A stretch of 64,000 nt of DNA, taken from Streptomyces spinosisporus. Lineage in GTDB: Bacteria > Actinomycetota > Actinomycetes > Streptomycetales > Streptomycetaceae. Both the position numbers and the translations under genes were made by a program. The notes beneath the pieces are model-generated. The model worked only from the letters and a program-made list of their open reading frames with translations, was not told where the DNA came from and did not search any database. This document shows positions 1 through 7,942 of the stretch, in pieces. Each line of letters starts with the position of its first letter. The first letter of the stretch is position 1. The stretch covers positions 434,001-498,000 of the forward strand of contig NZ_JALDAX010000002.1 of assembly GCF_022698145.1 (NCBI RefSeq), given 5' to 3'.

Positions 1-1483
1 CCTGCTGGTACGGCGTGTAGGTGCCGCCCTTCGCCGAGCCCGTCAGCGCACCCTTGAGCTCGGAGAACTTCCAGTCCGGGTGCTGCTGCTTGAGCAGCGC
101 CGCGGCGCCCGCCACATGCGGGGTCGCCATCGACGTACCGGAGATGGTGAGGTAGCCCGGCGGGTTCTCGCCGACCTCCTGGTCGATGACGCTGCCGGGG
201 GCGGCGGCCGCGGTGATGTCCACGCCGGGGGCCGTCACGTCGGGCTTGATCTGACCGTCGAGGCCGGGACCGCGGCTGGAGAACGACGCCAGCTTGTCGT
301 TGTCGTCGACCGCGCCGACGGTGAGCGCGTCGGCCGCGCTGCCCGGGGAGCCGATGGTCTGCTCGCCGAAGTCGCCGTCGTTTCCGGCGGCGATCGCGAA
401 CAGGATGCCCTTCTGCTCGGAGAGCTTGTTCACCTCGGCCTCGAGCGGGTCGATGCCGGGGGTGTCGCCGCCGCCGAGGCTGAGGTTGACGACGTCGGCG
501 CCCTGCTCGGCCGCCCACTCCATGCCGGCCAGGATCTGGGAGTCGTCGCCGAAGCCGCTGTCGTCGAGCACCTTGCCGTTGAGCAGCTTCGCGTCCGGGG
601 CGACGCCCTTGTACGTGCCGCCCGACTTGGCGCCCGTGCCCGCCGCGATGGACGCGACGTGCGTGCCGTGCCCGAACCTGTCGGTGGCGTCGGCGGCGGT
701 GGAGAAGTTCTTCTCCGCGACGACCTGGCCCTTGAGGTCGGGGTGGGTCGCGTCGATGCCGGTGTCGAGGACGGCGATCCTGACGCCCTTGCCGGTGTAG
801 CCGGCCGCCCACGCCTTCGGCGCGCCGATCTGCGGCACGGACTTGTCGAGGCTCGCCTTGCGGACCCCGTCGAGCCACACGTGCGCGATGCCGGAGGCGG
901 CCTTGTCGCCGTCGGTGACCGCGCTCCACAGCTCGGCGGTGTCCTGCTGCGGCGTCTGCACGGCGTCCGCGTTCAGGGACGCGAGGCTCTCGCGGAGCCT
1001 GCCCGCGTCCCTCACGTCGGACTTGGCGGCCGAGGCGGCGCCCCGGTAGCCGACGATGACCTTCAGGCCGTTCTTCTGGGCTTTCCGGGTGGTCGCCCTG
1101 CCGAGTTCGGTGACGTCGAACAGGCGCTGGTCGACCTTGCCGGTCGCGATCAGGCGGGCGGCGTCGGCGGGCACGACCAGGGTGTGGCCGTCGGCCCTGC
1201 GTATCTGGACGGGTATGTGCTCGCGGCCCTTCGCGCGCTCCAGGCCGACGACCCGGCCCTTGGCGTCGACGGCGACGCGGTCACCCGTGATCAGCGTGAT
1301 GCGGTGCTTCGCGGTGAGCGAGGCGGTGGTCGAGGCGGCCTTCGCGGTGGGCGAGGCGGCCGTCGAAGTGGCCGACGCCTGCCCGGACTTGGCCTCGGCC
1401 GGGCTGGTCATGCCCGCCGCGAGGGCCACGGCCGCCGCCGTGGCGACGGCGGACGCGCATGCTCTTTTCACTTGTCTGCGCAA
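1..1483 (-). CDS. S8 (subtilisin-like) serine protease, secreted, C-terminus cut by window edge
   Basis: Secreted subtilase that hydrolyses peptide bonds outside the cell. The N-terminus has a basic stretch followed by an Ala-rich hydrophobic segment, which reads as a signal peptide, then a propeptide of roughly 150 residues. The catalytic triad is complete: Asp in VLDTGID (near nt 770), His in FGHGTHVA (near nt 665) and Ser in SGTSMATPHVAG (near nt 130). The oxyanion Asn lies in AAGNDG. About 494 codons are present and the reading frame runs off the window start, so the C-terminal part is unseen; large Streptomyces subtilases often exceed 1000 residues. The start is uncertain: TTG at 1483 lies just behind a G-rich GGGGGAG, while GTG at 1471 gives a shorter basic N-terminus. 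The family call is secure, the start is not. Confidence 0.9.
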   Translation of the reverse strand, partial: MRRQVKRACASAVATAAAVALAAGMTSPAEAKSGQASATSTAASPTAKAASTTASLTAKHRITLITGDRVAVDAKGRVVGLERAKGREHIPVQIRRADGHTLVVPADAARLIATGKVDQRLFDVTELGRATTRKAQKNGLKVIVGYRGAASAAKSDVRDAGRLRESLASLNADAVQTPQQDTAELWSAVTDGDKAASGIAHVWLDGVRKASLDKSVPQIGAPKAWAAGYTGKGVRIAVLDTGIDATHPDLKGQVVAEKNFSTAADATDRFGHGTHVASIAAGTGAKSGGTYKGVAPDAKLLNGKVLDDSGFGDDSQILAGMEWAAEQGADVVNLSLGGGDTPGIDPLEAEVNKLSEQKGILFAIAAGNDGDFGEQTIGSPGSAADALTVGAVDDNDKLASFSSRGPGLDGQIKPDVTAPGVDITAAAAPGSVIDQEVGENPPGYLTISGTSMATPHVAGAAALLKQQHPDWKFSELKGALTGSAKGGTYTPYQQ

Positions 1484-1647
1484 GTCTCCCCCTGGAGATG
1501 GAGTACCGGGGTCAATCCCCTGTCACCCGGCCGGGGGTGGTCTCGTACACACGCTCGTGCACCCCCCGGAACACGCAGTATGCCGGGGGGTGTTCGGACA
1601 CCTCAAGAGATGAAGAAGCACCTCAAGTGACCAGAGGGAAGCGTGAG

Positions 1648-2331
1648 TTACGCTCCGGCGTTCTCCTTCACGGTGATCCGGCCCTTGCGGATCGTCGCCA
1701 GGCGCGGGGCCTTCTTCGCGATGGCGGAGTCGTGGGTGACCATGATGAAGGTCAGCCCGAGCTCCTTCCACATGCGCTCCAGCACCTCCATGATCTCGTC
1801 GCGCATCGACTCGTCGAGGTTGCCGGTGGGCTCGTCCGCGAGCAGCACCTTGGGCTCCTTCACCAGCGCACGCGCGATCGCGACGCGCTGCTGCTGCCCT
1901 CCGGACATCTCGCCGGGCAGATGCCCGAGGCGTTCACCGAGACCGACCGACCTCAGCGCCTCGGCCGCCCGCTCACGGCGGTCCTTCGTCTTCACGCCCA
2001 GGGGTACGAGCGCGGTCTCCACGTTCTCCTGGGCGGTGAGCGTGGGAATGAGGTTGAAGCTCTGGAAGACGAAGCCGATGTTCTCGCTGCGGACCCTGGT
2101 CAGCCGGGCCTCGGACAGCTTGGCCAGGTCGGTGCCGTCCAGGGTGATGTCGCCTGCCGTCGGCCGGTCCAGGCCGCCGAGCATCTGCAGGAGGGTGGAC
2201 TTGCCGCCGCCGGTGGGGCCCTGGATGACGAGACGGTCGCCGTCCGCGATGTCCAGATCCACGGCGTCCAGGGCGGTGACGGTCTCCTTGCCCCGGGTGT
2301 AGCGCTTGGTGACGCCTCTGAGTTCGTACAT
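1648..2331 (-). CDS. ABC transporter ATP-binding protein, MacB/LolD type
   Basis: Nucleotide-binding subunit of a mechanotransmission-type ABC exporter. At 227 residues it has the family length. Walker A reads GPTGGGKST (Gly where Ser is more common), the Q-loop follows in FVFQSFNLIP, the signature is SGGQQQR, Walker B is VLLADEPTGNLD and the H-loop is in MVTHD. The gene lies 47 bp downstream of the FtsX-like permease gene on the same strand, so the two form an operon and surely one complex. In this family the pair either extrudes a substrate or drives a periplasmic/extracellular hydrolase; no substrate can be read from the sequence. ATG at 2331 is chosen because MYELRGVTKRY is the typical first strand of the fold; longer in-frame extensions have no homology. 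Confidence 0.93.
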   Translation of the reverse strand: MYELRGVTKRYTRGKETVTALDAVDLDIADGDRLVIQGPTGGGKSTLLQMLGGLDRPTAGDITLDGTDLAKLSEARLTRVRSENIGFVFQSFNLIPTLTAQENVETALVPLGVKTKDRRERAAEALRSVGLGERLGHLPGEMSGGQQQRVAIARALVKEPKVLLADEPTGNLDESMRDEIMEVLERMWKELGLTFIMVTHDSAIAKKAPRLATIRKGRITVKENAGA

Positions 2332-2378
2332 GGGGTGGCTCCTGGGTGGGTTCGTGGGTGGGGTGCCGGACGGCGCTG

Positions 2379-3845
2379 CTACTCGACGCGTCGCAGCGCG
2401 TCCGCGGGGCGCAGTCGCGACGCCCGCCAGCCACCGAACGCACCCGCGATCAGACCGCCGGCCACCGCGAGCGCGACCGCGAGGGCGATGGTCGTCAGGC
2501 TCACCGGCGCGGTGAGCGCGACCTCCAGGGTCTTGGCCGCCCGGCGGCCGGGCCCGGCGAAGCCGCCGCCACCGCCGCCGAAGCCGCCACCGCCGCCTCC
2601 GGCACCGCCGCCACCGCCCAACTGGGCCTGCAGCGTGGGGCTGATGGCGGTGACGACATAGGCGCCCGCGAGGCCGACGGCGATCCCGAGGGCGCCGCCC
2701 ACCAGGCCGTTGACGACGGCCTCGCCGACGACCTGCCGGGTCACCCGGCCCGACTTCCAGCCCAGCGCCTTGAGCGTGCCGAACTCGCGCACCCGGCGGG
2801 AGACGGCGGACGAGGTGAGCAGGCCCGCGACCAGGAACGCGGCCACCAGCACCGCGATGGACAGCCACTTGCCGACGCTGGTGGCGAGGGAGGAGGCCGT
2901 GGACAGGGAGCCGGAGACGGTGTCGGCGAGGTCGGCGGAGGTGGTGACCGTCGTACCGGAGACGTTCTTCTGGATGGCCGACTTGACCGCGGAGATCTGC
3001 TGGGAGTCGGTCGCCTTGACGTAGATCGTGGTGACCTTGTCCTTCTGGTCGGCCAGCGTCTGGGCCTGCTTCAGCGGCATGTACAGATTGGCCGCGGAGT
3101 CACCGCTGTCGGCCGTCGCGATGCCGATGATCGTGTACTTCACCTTGTTGATGGTGACGGTGGAGCCGACCTTGTACTTCTTCTCCTTGGCGTACGCCGA
3201 GTCCGCCACCAGCACCTTGGCGTTCGTCTCGGTCGTCCTGAAGGTACGGCCGCTGGTGATCTTCGACGAGGTCAGCGGGCCGAGCCCGGTCTGGGTGACG
3301 TCGGTGCCGTAGACCGAGTACGAGTTGACGTCGAAGTCGGCGCCGCCGCCGCGCACTTCGCCCTGCGGCTGGCCGGTGCCGCCGCCGCGCATGCCGCCGT
3401 CGCCGCCGCCGTTCTGGTTCTGCTGGAACTGGCCCCTGGTGAACTGGCCGTCGATCTTCACCACGTTGAGGCTCAGCCCGCCGACGGCGGCCGAGACGCC
3501 CTTCTGGTCACCGACCTTGGAGACCGTGCCGGCCGACAGCGTGGTGAAGCCCTGCACCATGACGCGGTCGCTGCTCTGCGTCGAGTCGTCGTCGCTGCCG
3601 CGCGCGTCGAACTGGAAGCGCGGCCGCTGCGAGCTGCCGGAGGACGGGGACGCGGCCTTGGTGACCGTCATGTCCGTGCCCAGTCCGTAGAGCGACTGGA
3701 GAACCTTGTCCTGCGCCTTCCCCATGCCGTTGGACACGGAGTTGACGACGATGACCAGCGCGATGCCGAGCGCGAGGCCGGAGGCGACGACGAGGGCCGC
3801 TTTTCTGCGGCGGCGCAGTTCGCGCCTCAGGTAGGTGAAGAACAT
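2379..3845 (-). CDS. ABC transporter permease, FtsX/MacB type
   Basis: Membrane subunit of the exporter, 488 residues. It shows the standard layout: a basic cytoplasmic start (FFTYLRRELRRRRKAA), a first membrane helix, a large extracellular MacB_PCD-like domain of about 250 residues, then three further helices at the C-terminus containing the FtsX core with RVREFGTLKALGW. An unusual Gly-rich insert (two runs of five to six Gly plus FGG units, nt 2550-2630) sits in the loop between the third and fourth helices. It is also rich in Gly near GGGDGGMRGGG in the extracellular domain. Translation from ATG 3845 gives the usual short basic N-terminus; an in-frame ATG at 3902 would add 19 residues. First gene of the operon with the ATPase. 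Confidence 0.9.
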   Translation of the reverse strand: MFFTYLRRELRRRRKAALVVASGLALGIALVIVVNSVSNGMGKAQDKVLQSLYGLGTDMTVTKAASPSSGSSQRPRFQFDARGSDDDSTQSSDRVMVQGFTTLSAGTVSKVGDQKGVSAAVGGLSLNVVKIDGQFTRGQFQQNQNGGGDGGMRGGGTGQPQGEVRGGGADFDVNSYSVYGTDVTQTGLGPLTSSKITSGRTFRTTETNAKVLVADSAYAKEKKYKVGSTVTINKVKYTIIGIATADSGDSAANLYMPLKQAQTLADQKDKVTTIYVKATDSQQISAVKSAIQKNVSGTTVTTSADLADTVSGSLSTASSLATSVGKWLSIAVLVAAFLVAGLLTSSAVSRRVREFGTLKALGWKSGRVTRQVVGEAVVNGLVGGALGIAVGLAGAYVVTAISPTLQAQLGGGGGAGGGGGGFGGGGGGFAGPGRRAAKTLEVALTAPVSLTTIALAVALAVAGGLIAGAFGGWRASRLRPADALRRVE

Positions 3846-3941
3846 GGCCGCAAGGTAGGGACGGCTTGTGATGACTCGATAAGGCCGAAATAAGAGATGC
3901 ATGAGAAGGCTGTGGCCGCACCCGCGACAGCCCCGGGAACG

Positions 3942-3971
3942 CCGAATGCCGCCCCTGGGGGCGGCATTCGG
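3942..3971 (-). terminator. Perfect 14-bp inverted repeat terminator
   Basis: Arms of 14 bp (CCGAATGCCGCCCC and its exact complement) separated by 2 bases, directly behind the stop codon of the L,D-transpeptidase gene. It probably ends that transcript on the minus strand; no U-tract follows, as is common in Streptomyces. Confidence 0.75.
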
Positions 3972-3994
3972 GAGACTGTGGACCCGCTGTCGGG

Positions 3995-5245
3995 TCAGAC
4001 GGCCGAACCGGCCTTCCAGTCGGCCCAGCTGAGGTTCCAGCCGTTGAGGCCGTTGTCCGGCTGGACCGTCTTGTCGCCGGTGTTGGAGATGACGACGACG
4101 TCGCCGACGATCGAGCCGTTGTAGAACCAGTACGCCGGAGTGCCCTTGTCGTTGGCGCCCTTGGTGTCCGACAGGCCCACGCAGCCGTGGCTGGTGTTCA
4201 CGGAGCCGAAGATGGACTTCGCGCCCCAGTAGTTGCCGTGGATGAAGGTGCCGGAGTTGGTGAGCCGGATGGCGTGCGGGACGTCCTTGATGTCGTACTC
4301 GCCCTTGCCGTCGTCGTCGGTGAAGCCCACGGTCGCGCCGTTCATGCGCGTCTCCTTGAACTTCTCGGACATCACCATGACGCCGTTGTAGGTCTTGTTC
4401 TCGGGCGAACCGGCGGAGATCGGGATGGTCTTGACCGTCTTGCCGTCCTGCGTGACCTTCATCTGCTTGGTCTTGGCGTCGACGTAGGAGATCTGGTTGC
4501 GGCCGATGTGGAAGGTGACCGTCTTCTGCTGCACGCCGGTGACCCCGGGGGCGCCCTCGACACCATCGAGCGCGAGCTTCAGCGTGACGGTGGAGTTCTC
4601 CTTCCAGTAGTCCTCGGGGCGGAAGTCGAGCCGGTTGGCGCCGAACCAGTGACCGACGACCTCCTGGCCGCTGCTGGAGGAGACCGTGATGCCCTTCTGG
4701 ACCGCGGCCTTGTTGGTGATGGCCTTGTCGAAGTTGATCGACACCGGCATGCCCACGCCGACCGTGGAACCGGCCTCCGGCGTGAAGTTGCCTATGAAGC
4801 TGTTGGCCGGGGAGACCGTGGTGAACGAGGCGTTCTCGTGCGCCACCAGGCCGTTGGCGTCCTTGGCCTCGGCGGCGACCTTGTAGGTGGTCGAGCGCTC
4901 CAGCTGGGTGCTGGGCTTCCAGCTCAGCTTGTCCGCGGAGAGCTGTCCGGCCACCGCGGTGCCGTCGGCGGTCGTCATCGTCACGCTGGTGAGCGTGCCC
5001 TTGCTGACGGTGACGGCGGCGGAGTTGTTGATGGAGGCGTTGTCCGAGCCGTCCTTGGGCGTGATCTTGATGTCGGCCTCGGAGGACTTCTTGGCCGCCG
5101 CCTCGTCGGCCTTGGCCTGCGAGGTGTCCTTGCCCTTGGTGCCGGAGGCGTCGTCGTCGCCACCGGAACACGCCGAGAGCACCAGAACCCCGCCGAGCAG
5201 CGCGGACGCGGCCGCGAGGCCCTTGCGCCGCTTACTGTTCGTCAT
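3995..5245 (-). CDS. L,D-transpeptidase lipoprotein (YkuD domain)
   Basis: Peptidoglycan cross-linking enzyme forming 3-3 bonds between stem peptides outside the membrane, 416 residues. The N-terminus is a lipoprotein signal (SKRRKGL, hydrophobic stretch, lipobox LSAC followed by SGGDDD). Two bacterial Ig-like domains follow, one around residues 50-145 and one around 145-250, then the YkuD domain with the catalytic motif HG...NTSHGCVGL containing the active Cys. This is the architecture of actinobacterial Ldt proteins such as LdtMt2. ATG at 5245 is preferred because GGAGAAG lies at a good distance; an ATG at 5260 is also in frame but has no such site. A candidate ECF-type promoter lies about 60 bp upstream, which would suit control by a cell-envelope stress sigma factor. 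Monocistronic, with a strong terminator behind it. Confidence 0.93.
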   Translation of the reverse strand: MTNSKRRKGLAAASALLGGVLVLSACSGGDDDASGTKGKDTSQAKADEAAAKKSSEADIKITPKDGSDNASINNSAAVTVSKGTLTSVTMTTADGTAVAGQLSADKLSWKPSTQLERSTTYKVAAEAKDANGLVAHENASFTTVSPANSFIGNFTPEAGSTVGVGMPVSINFDKAITNKAAVQKGITVSSSSGQEVVGHWFGANRLDFRPEDYWKENSTVTLKLALDGVEGAPGVTGVQQKTVTFHIGRNQISYVDAKTKQMKVTQDGKTVKTIPISAGSPENKTYNGVMVMSEKFKETRMNGATVGFTDDDGKGEYDIKDVPHAIRLTNSGTFIHGNYWGAKSIFGSVNTSHGCVGLSDTKGANDKGTPAYWFYNGSIVGDVVVISNTGDKTVQPDNGLNGWNLSWADWKAGSAV

Positions 5246-5306
5246 CACACGCTTCTCCATCGTTGCCGAATCCCCAAAAAGCCACTGGTCCCCGTTGACG
5301 GACTTC

Positions 5307-5333
5307 AACGCTACGACCGGTTCGTCCCGTTCC
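5307..5333 (-). promoter_or_regulatory. Candidate ECF-sigma promoter of the L,D-transpeptidase gene
   Basis: On the minus strand GGAAC is followed after 18 bases by CGTT. GGAAC with CGTT/CGTC at 16-18 bp is the general form of ECF promoters, including those of cell-envelope sigma factors. A start point just downstream leaves a leader of about 50 bases to the chosen ATG. Pattern match only. Confidence 0.35.
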
Positions 5334-5416
5334 ACAGAGCCCGCGGATGTGGGGCACACCACGTCCGCCGGGGCGGGTGGTGCGAATGTGGCCGGTGCGC
5401 CGCTTGAGACGACGAA

Positions 5417-5444
5417 ACCCCGGACGGTGGTTGCCGCCCGGGGT
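5417..5444 (-). terminator. Hairpin terminator behind the acidic hypothetical gene
   Basis: ACCCCGG and CCGGGGT arms, continued inward by CGG/CCG after one mismatch. It lies about 20 bp past the stop codon of the gene ending at 5463. Confidence 0.6.
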
Positions 5445-5462
5445 CATGAATTTCCCGGGCCG

Positions 5463-5813
5463 CTACGAGACGCCGTGAGCCCCCTCTGCCTCGTCGTCGT
5501 CGCCATCATCCTCGTCCAGGTCCCACTCCGGCGAATCGGGGTCGTAGTCGACGGGCCCGCTCGACCAGGAGGCCTGGGCGAGCTCCACCCCGGGCACCTC
5601 GTTGACCAGGTCGAACGGATCCACGAGATAGGCGAGGGCCTCCGCGGTGTCTTCCGTCACAGCGTCCTCGGCGTGCACCCGCTCGTCGGCCGGCATGTCG
5701 TTCTCGTCGGCGATCCGGCGCAGTGCCGCCTTGGTCACCGCTCCGGGGTCGTCGACCGCGATCACGAGGTCCACCCGAAGGCGGACAAAACGTGATGTCT
5801 CTTCAGTGTTCAT
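5463..5813 (-). CDS. Conserved hypothetical protein with acidic C-terminus
   Basis: A 116-residue cytoplasmic protein without signal or membrane segment. The first 85 residues look like a small alpha/beta fold (FVRLRVDLVIAVDDPGAVTKAALRRI), and the last 25 are dominated by Asp and Glu (WDLDEDDGDDDEAEG). I do not recognise a domain. ATG at 5813 starts with MNTEETSRFVRL; the region upstream is rich in stops and belongs to the divergent promoter shared with the LAxTG protein gene. It probably forms its own transcript, ended by the hairpin just downstream. The neighbourhood (L,D-transpeptidase, sortase substrate) is envelope-related but gives no real clue to function. Confidence 0.7.
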   Translation of the reverse strand: MNTEETSRFVRLRVDLVIAVDDPGAVTKAALRRIADENDMPADERVHAEDAVTEDTAEALAYLVDPFDLVNEVPGVELAQASWSSGPVDYDPDSPEWDLDEDDGDDDEAEGAHGVS

Positions 5814-5922
5814 GGCGCGAGCGTAAGGCCCATGCATCCCGTGACTTTCCCGTGACCCGCGCCTTTCACTAACATCGCCCCACACGGCCAATTCGCCAGC
5901 GCCACAAGGGGATCGATATTCC

Positions 5923-6237
5923 GTGTCATCCGCTCGCCGCCCGTTGCTGACCGCCACCGCCGCAGGCACTCTCCTGTGCGCCCTGTGGTTCGTTCCCTCC
6001 GCCAACGCGACCGGGGGCGACTCGGCCAGAGACGCTTCCTCGGTGACGCCTGCCTCACAGGTCACGACCCAGGCGCGGGTGGCGCGGGCGGCCACGGACA
6101 GCTCCGGCACGGACACTCAACTCGCCGACACGGGTAGCTTCGACACCACTCCCTATGTGATCGGCGGAACCCTGTTCCTGGGGGTCGGCGCCGGTTTCGT
6201 GGTGTATTCGGTACGCCGGGAACGCCTCGGATTTTGA
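5923..6237 (+). CDS. Small LAxTG cell-wall-anchored surface protein (class E sortase substrate)
   Basis: A 104-residue exported protein. It has a signal peptide (about residues 1-30, ending near SANA), a low-complexity Ser/Thr/Ala stretch, and a classical sorting signal: LADTG, a hydrophobic segment (PYVIGGTLFLGVGAGFVVYS) and a positively charged tail RRERLGF. The LAxTG form is what Streptomyces class E sortases recognise, for example in long chaplins. The mature part is only about 60 residues with no recognisable domain, so its job on the surface is unknown; it may be a wall-attached spacer or a regulator. Start is GTG 5923 with AAGGGG upstream. A strong hairpin follows directly. Confidence 0.8.
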   Translation: MSSARRPLLTATAAGTLLCALWFVPSANATGGDSARDASSVTPASQVTTQARVARAATDSSGTDTQLADTGSFDTTPYVIGGTLFLGVGAGFVVYSVRRERLGF

Positions 6238-6253
6238 TTCCGCTTGACCTTTC

Positions 6254-6283
6254 GGGGCCCTGTCGCAGGTGCGGCAGGGCCCC
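6254..6283. terminator. Bidirectional terminator between the LAxTG gene and hutH
   Basis: GGGGCCCTG and CAGGGCCCC pair perfectly around a partly paired loop, followed by a T-rich stretch on the plus strand. It lies between two converging genes and can serve both. Confidence 0.75.
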
Positions 6284-6313
6284 TTTCCTTTCCGGCTGCA
6301 GAGAGTTCTACGG

Positions 6314-7852
6314 CTACTGCAGCGGGCCGGTGACCGTCTCCACCGCGGCGACCAGGCGCCCGTCGCGCACGAACGCGTCCGCGGCGGCGAGGTCGGGGGC
6401 GAGGAACCGGTCGGGCCCGGGACCCTGGACTCCGGCGGCGCGAGCGGCCGTGATGGCCGCCTGTGAGGCGGGCGCGGGAGCCAGGCCCTCGCGCAGCTCG
6501 ATCGCGCGCGAGGCGGCGTACAGCTCGATGGCGACCACGCGGGCGAGGTTGTCGACGGCGGTGCGCAGCTTGCGGGCGGCCGACCAGCCCATGGAGACGT
6601 GGTCCTCCTGCATGGCGGAGGACGGGATCGAGTCGGCGGACGCCGGGACGGCGAGTCGCTTCATCTCGCTGACCAGCGCGGCCTGGGTGTACTGCGCGAT
6701 CATGAGCCCCGAGTCCACGCCCGCGTCGTCGGCCAGGAACGGCGGCAGGCCGTGGCTGCGGTTCTTGTCGAGCAGCCGGTCGGTGCGGCGCTCGGCGATG
6801 GAGGCGAGGTCCGCGGCGGCGATGGCGAGGAAGTCGAGGACGTAAGCCACGGGTGCGCCGTGGAAGTTGCCGTTGGACTCCACCCGACCGTCGGGCAGCA
6901 CAACGGGGTTGTCGACGGCGGACGCCAACTCCCGCTCGGCGACCAGCCGTGCGTGCGCCATGGTGTCCCGTCCGGCGCCCGCGACCTGCGGGGCACAGCG
7001 CACCGAGTAGGCGTCCTGGACGCGGGGCGCGTCGTCCTGGTGGTGCCCAGTGAGCTCCGAACCCTTCAGCACGGCCAGCATGTTGGCGGCCGAGGCGCCC
7101 TGTCCGGGGTGCGGGCGGATGGCGTGCAGCTCGGGCGCGAGCACCTTGTCGGTGCCGAGCAGCGCCTCCAGGCTCAGGGCCGCGGTGATGTCGGCCGACT
7201 TGTAGAGGCGGTCGAGGTCGGCGAGGGCCATGATCAGCATGCCGAGCATGCCGTCGGTGCCGTTGAGCAGCGCGAGCCCCTCCTTCTCGCGCAGCTCGAC
7301 GGGGGCGATGCCGTGCTCGGCGAGCAGTTCGGCGGCGGGCCCGACGGTCCCGTCCGGGCCCTCCGCCTCGCCCTCGCCCATGAGCGTCAGGGCGCAGTGG
7401 GACAGCGGCGCGAGGTCGCCGGAGCAACCGAGGGAGCCGTACTCGTGCACGACCGGGGTGATGCCGGCGTTGAGCACGTCGGCCATGGTCTGCGCGACCT
7501 CAGGCCGCACCCCTGTGTGCCCCGAGCACACGGTCTTCAGGCGCAGGAACATCAGGGCCCGTACGACCTCCCGCTCCACCCGCGGCCCGAGGCCCGCCGC
7601 GTGCGAGCGGACGATGTTGCGCTGCAGCTGGGCGCGGAGTTCCTGGCTGATGTGCCGGGTCGCGAGGGCTCCGAAGCCGGTGCTGACGCCGTAGACCGGC
7701 TCGGGCTTGGCCGCCAGCGCGTCCACGACCGCTCGGGCGGCGGCGAGCGCCTCGACCGCCTCGGCAGACAGCTCGACCCGGGCGCCGTCGCGCGCCACGG
7801 CGAGAACGTCGGACGCGGTCACCCCGGACGTCCCCACCACCACAGTGTGCAT
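6314..7852 (-). CDS. hutH: Histidine ammonia-lyase
   Basis: Removes ammonia from L-histidine to give urocanate, the first step of histidine use; cytoplasmic homotetramer. The 512 residues match the size of the S. griseus enzyme. The MIO prosthetic group forms from the tripeptide at residues 143-145, here Cys-Ser-Gly in GSLGCSGDLAPL; most homologs have Ala-Ser-Gly, but Cys is also found in the well-studied S. griseus protein. The catalytic Tyr is in EPVYGVSTGFG near residue 54, and the QDDAPRVQDAYSVR block is intact. ATG 7852 gives the conserved start MHTVVVGTSG; an ATG two codons upstream is possible. No Shine-Dalgarno sequence precedes either. No other hut gene is nearby, so it is a single-gene unit, as usual in Streptomyces. 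Confidence 0.96.
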   Translation of the reverse strand: MHTVVVGTSGVTASDVLAVARDGARVELSAEAVEALAAARAVVDALAAKPEPVYGVSTGFGALATRHISQELRAQLQRNIVRSHAAGLGPRVEREVVRALMFLRLKTVCSGHTGVRPEVAQTMADVLNAGITPVVHEYGSLGCSGDLAPLSHCALTLMGEGEAEGPDGTVGPAAELLAEHGIAPVELREKEGLALLNGTDGMLGMLIMALADLDRLYKSADITAALSLEALLGTDKVLAPELHAIRPHPGQGASAANMLAVLKGSELTGHHQDDAPRVQDAYSVRCAPQVAGAGRDTMAHARLVAERELASAVDNPVVLPDGRVESNGNFHGAPVAYVLDFLAIAAADLASIAERRTDRLLDKNRSHGLPPFLADDAGVDSGLMIAQYTQAALVSEMKRLAVPASADSIPSSAMQEDHVSMGWSAARKLRTAVDNLARVVAIELYAASRAIELREGLAPAPASQAAITAARAAGVQGPGPDRFLAPDLAAADAFVRDGRLVAAVETVTGPLQ

Positions 7853-7874
7853 ATCCATATTCAGGAGCGTACGC

Positions 7875-7895
7875 AGTGAAGATGAAGATGTCACT
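7875..7895 (-). promoter_or_regulatory. Inverted repeat in the hutH promoter region
   Basis: AGTGA and TCACT arms separated by 11 bases, about 22-42 bp upstream of the hutH start. A possible operator; no regulator can be assigned. Confidence 0.3.
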
Positions 7896-7942
7896 ACTGG
7901 GTCGGCGTTACGCCCCTTACCGGATCCGGCCCCTCCCGGACC

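Noticed and set aside
80..1630. Long open frame on the plus strand across the protease gene
   Set aside because: It is the antisense of a complete subtilase frame with triad motifs; its translation is Arg/Gly/Val-rich without homology.
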